A stretch of DNA of 64,000 nt from Membranipora membranacea. Lineage: Eukaryota > Bryozoa > Gymnolaemata > Cheilostomatida > Membraniporidae. The position numbers and the translations under genes were made by a program. The stretch's first letter is position 1; every line of letters begins with the position of its first letter. Location of the stretch: positions 263,501-327,500 of the forward strand of contig OU612070.1 of assembly GCA_914767715.1 (NCBI GenBank). Direction: 5' to 3'. Below the pieces are notes generated by a model. The model did no database searches, was not told the origin of the DNA, and worked only from the letters and a program-made list of their open reading frames with translations. Positions 63,991-64,000 of this stretch are shown piece after piece.

Positions 63991-64000
63991 TAATACTAAT

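Overview
The window is animal nuclear DNA. It is AT-rich, with spliced genes (GT-AG introns), AATAAA signals, a eukaryotic tRNA and many transposon relics. The gene set (an RBM34/Nop12-type protein, a cathepsin L, a membrane sulfotransferase-like protein, an Ig-domain receptor and a plant-type heme peroxidase) suits an early-branching marine invertebrate. A sponge is my best guess, but this is inference; no lineage-specific marker is decisive.

Layout. 1-2.3 kb (+): the 3' part of a class I-like heme peroxidase. 2.3-16.7 kb: gene-poor and repeat-rich, with two blocks of a CTTGGCCCC minisatellite split by a TTAA-flanked DNA transposon, broken LINE pieces in opposite orientation, two decayed exons, a TTAA MITE, a 141-bp tandem repeat and a 30-bp minisatellite. 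16.75-22.95 kb (+): a nine-exon RBM34-like gene, with a tRNA-Ile(AAU) and a complete MULE-type transposon in one intron. 23.2-27.5 kb (-): a cathepsin L gene that converges on RBM34 and carries a hAT-type MITE in an intron. 30.5-33.1 kb (-): a two-exon type II membrane sulfotransferase-like gene. 38.0-60.1 kb (-): one Ig-superfamily receptor gene. Its ectodomain and membrane exons lie within 4.4 kb, and its cytoplasmic-tail exons are scattered over a further 18 kb. 60.1-64 kb: no supported gene, and a 15-bp minisatellite at the end.

The most interesting gene is the receptor. I assembled 11 exons by hand with consistent splice phases into a 533-residue protein: signal peptide, three Ig-like domains, Thr/Pro-rich stalk, one membrane helix, and a tail with four ITIM-consensus tyrosines (Y470, Y483, Y500, Y505). 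An extra cassette exon would replace the ITIM tail with a short tail ending in a stop. This is the architecture of paired or inhibitory immune receptors. No function is shown by sequence alone.

A second notable pattern is a set of very short insertions (about 9-30 bp). They begin CAGGGAGGG, the larger ones are palindromic, and they are flanked by perfect 7-bp (once 9-bp) direct repeats at five places. The other genes look like ordinary household or secretory functions, and I see no operon-like co-regulation between neighbours.
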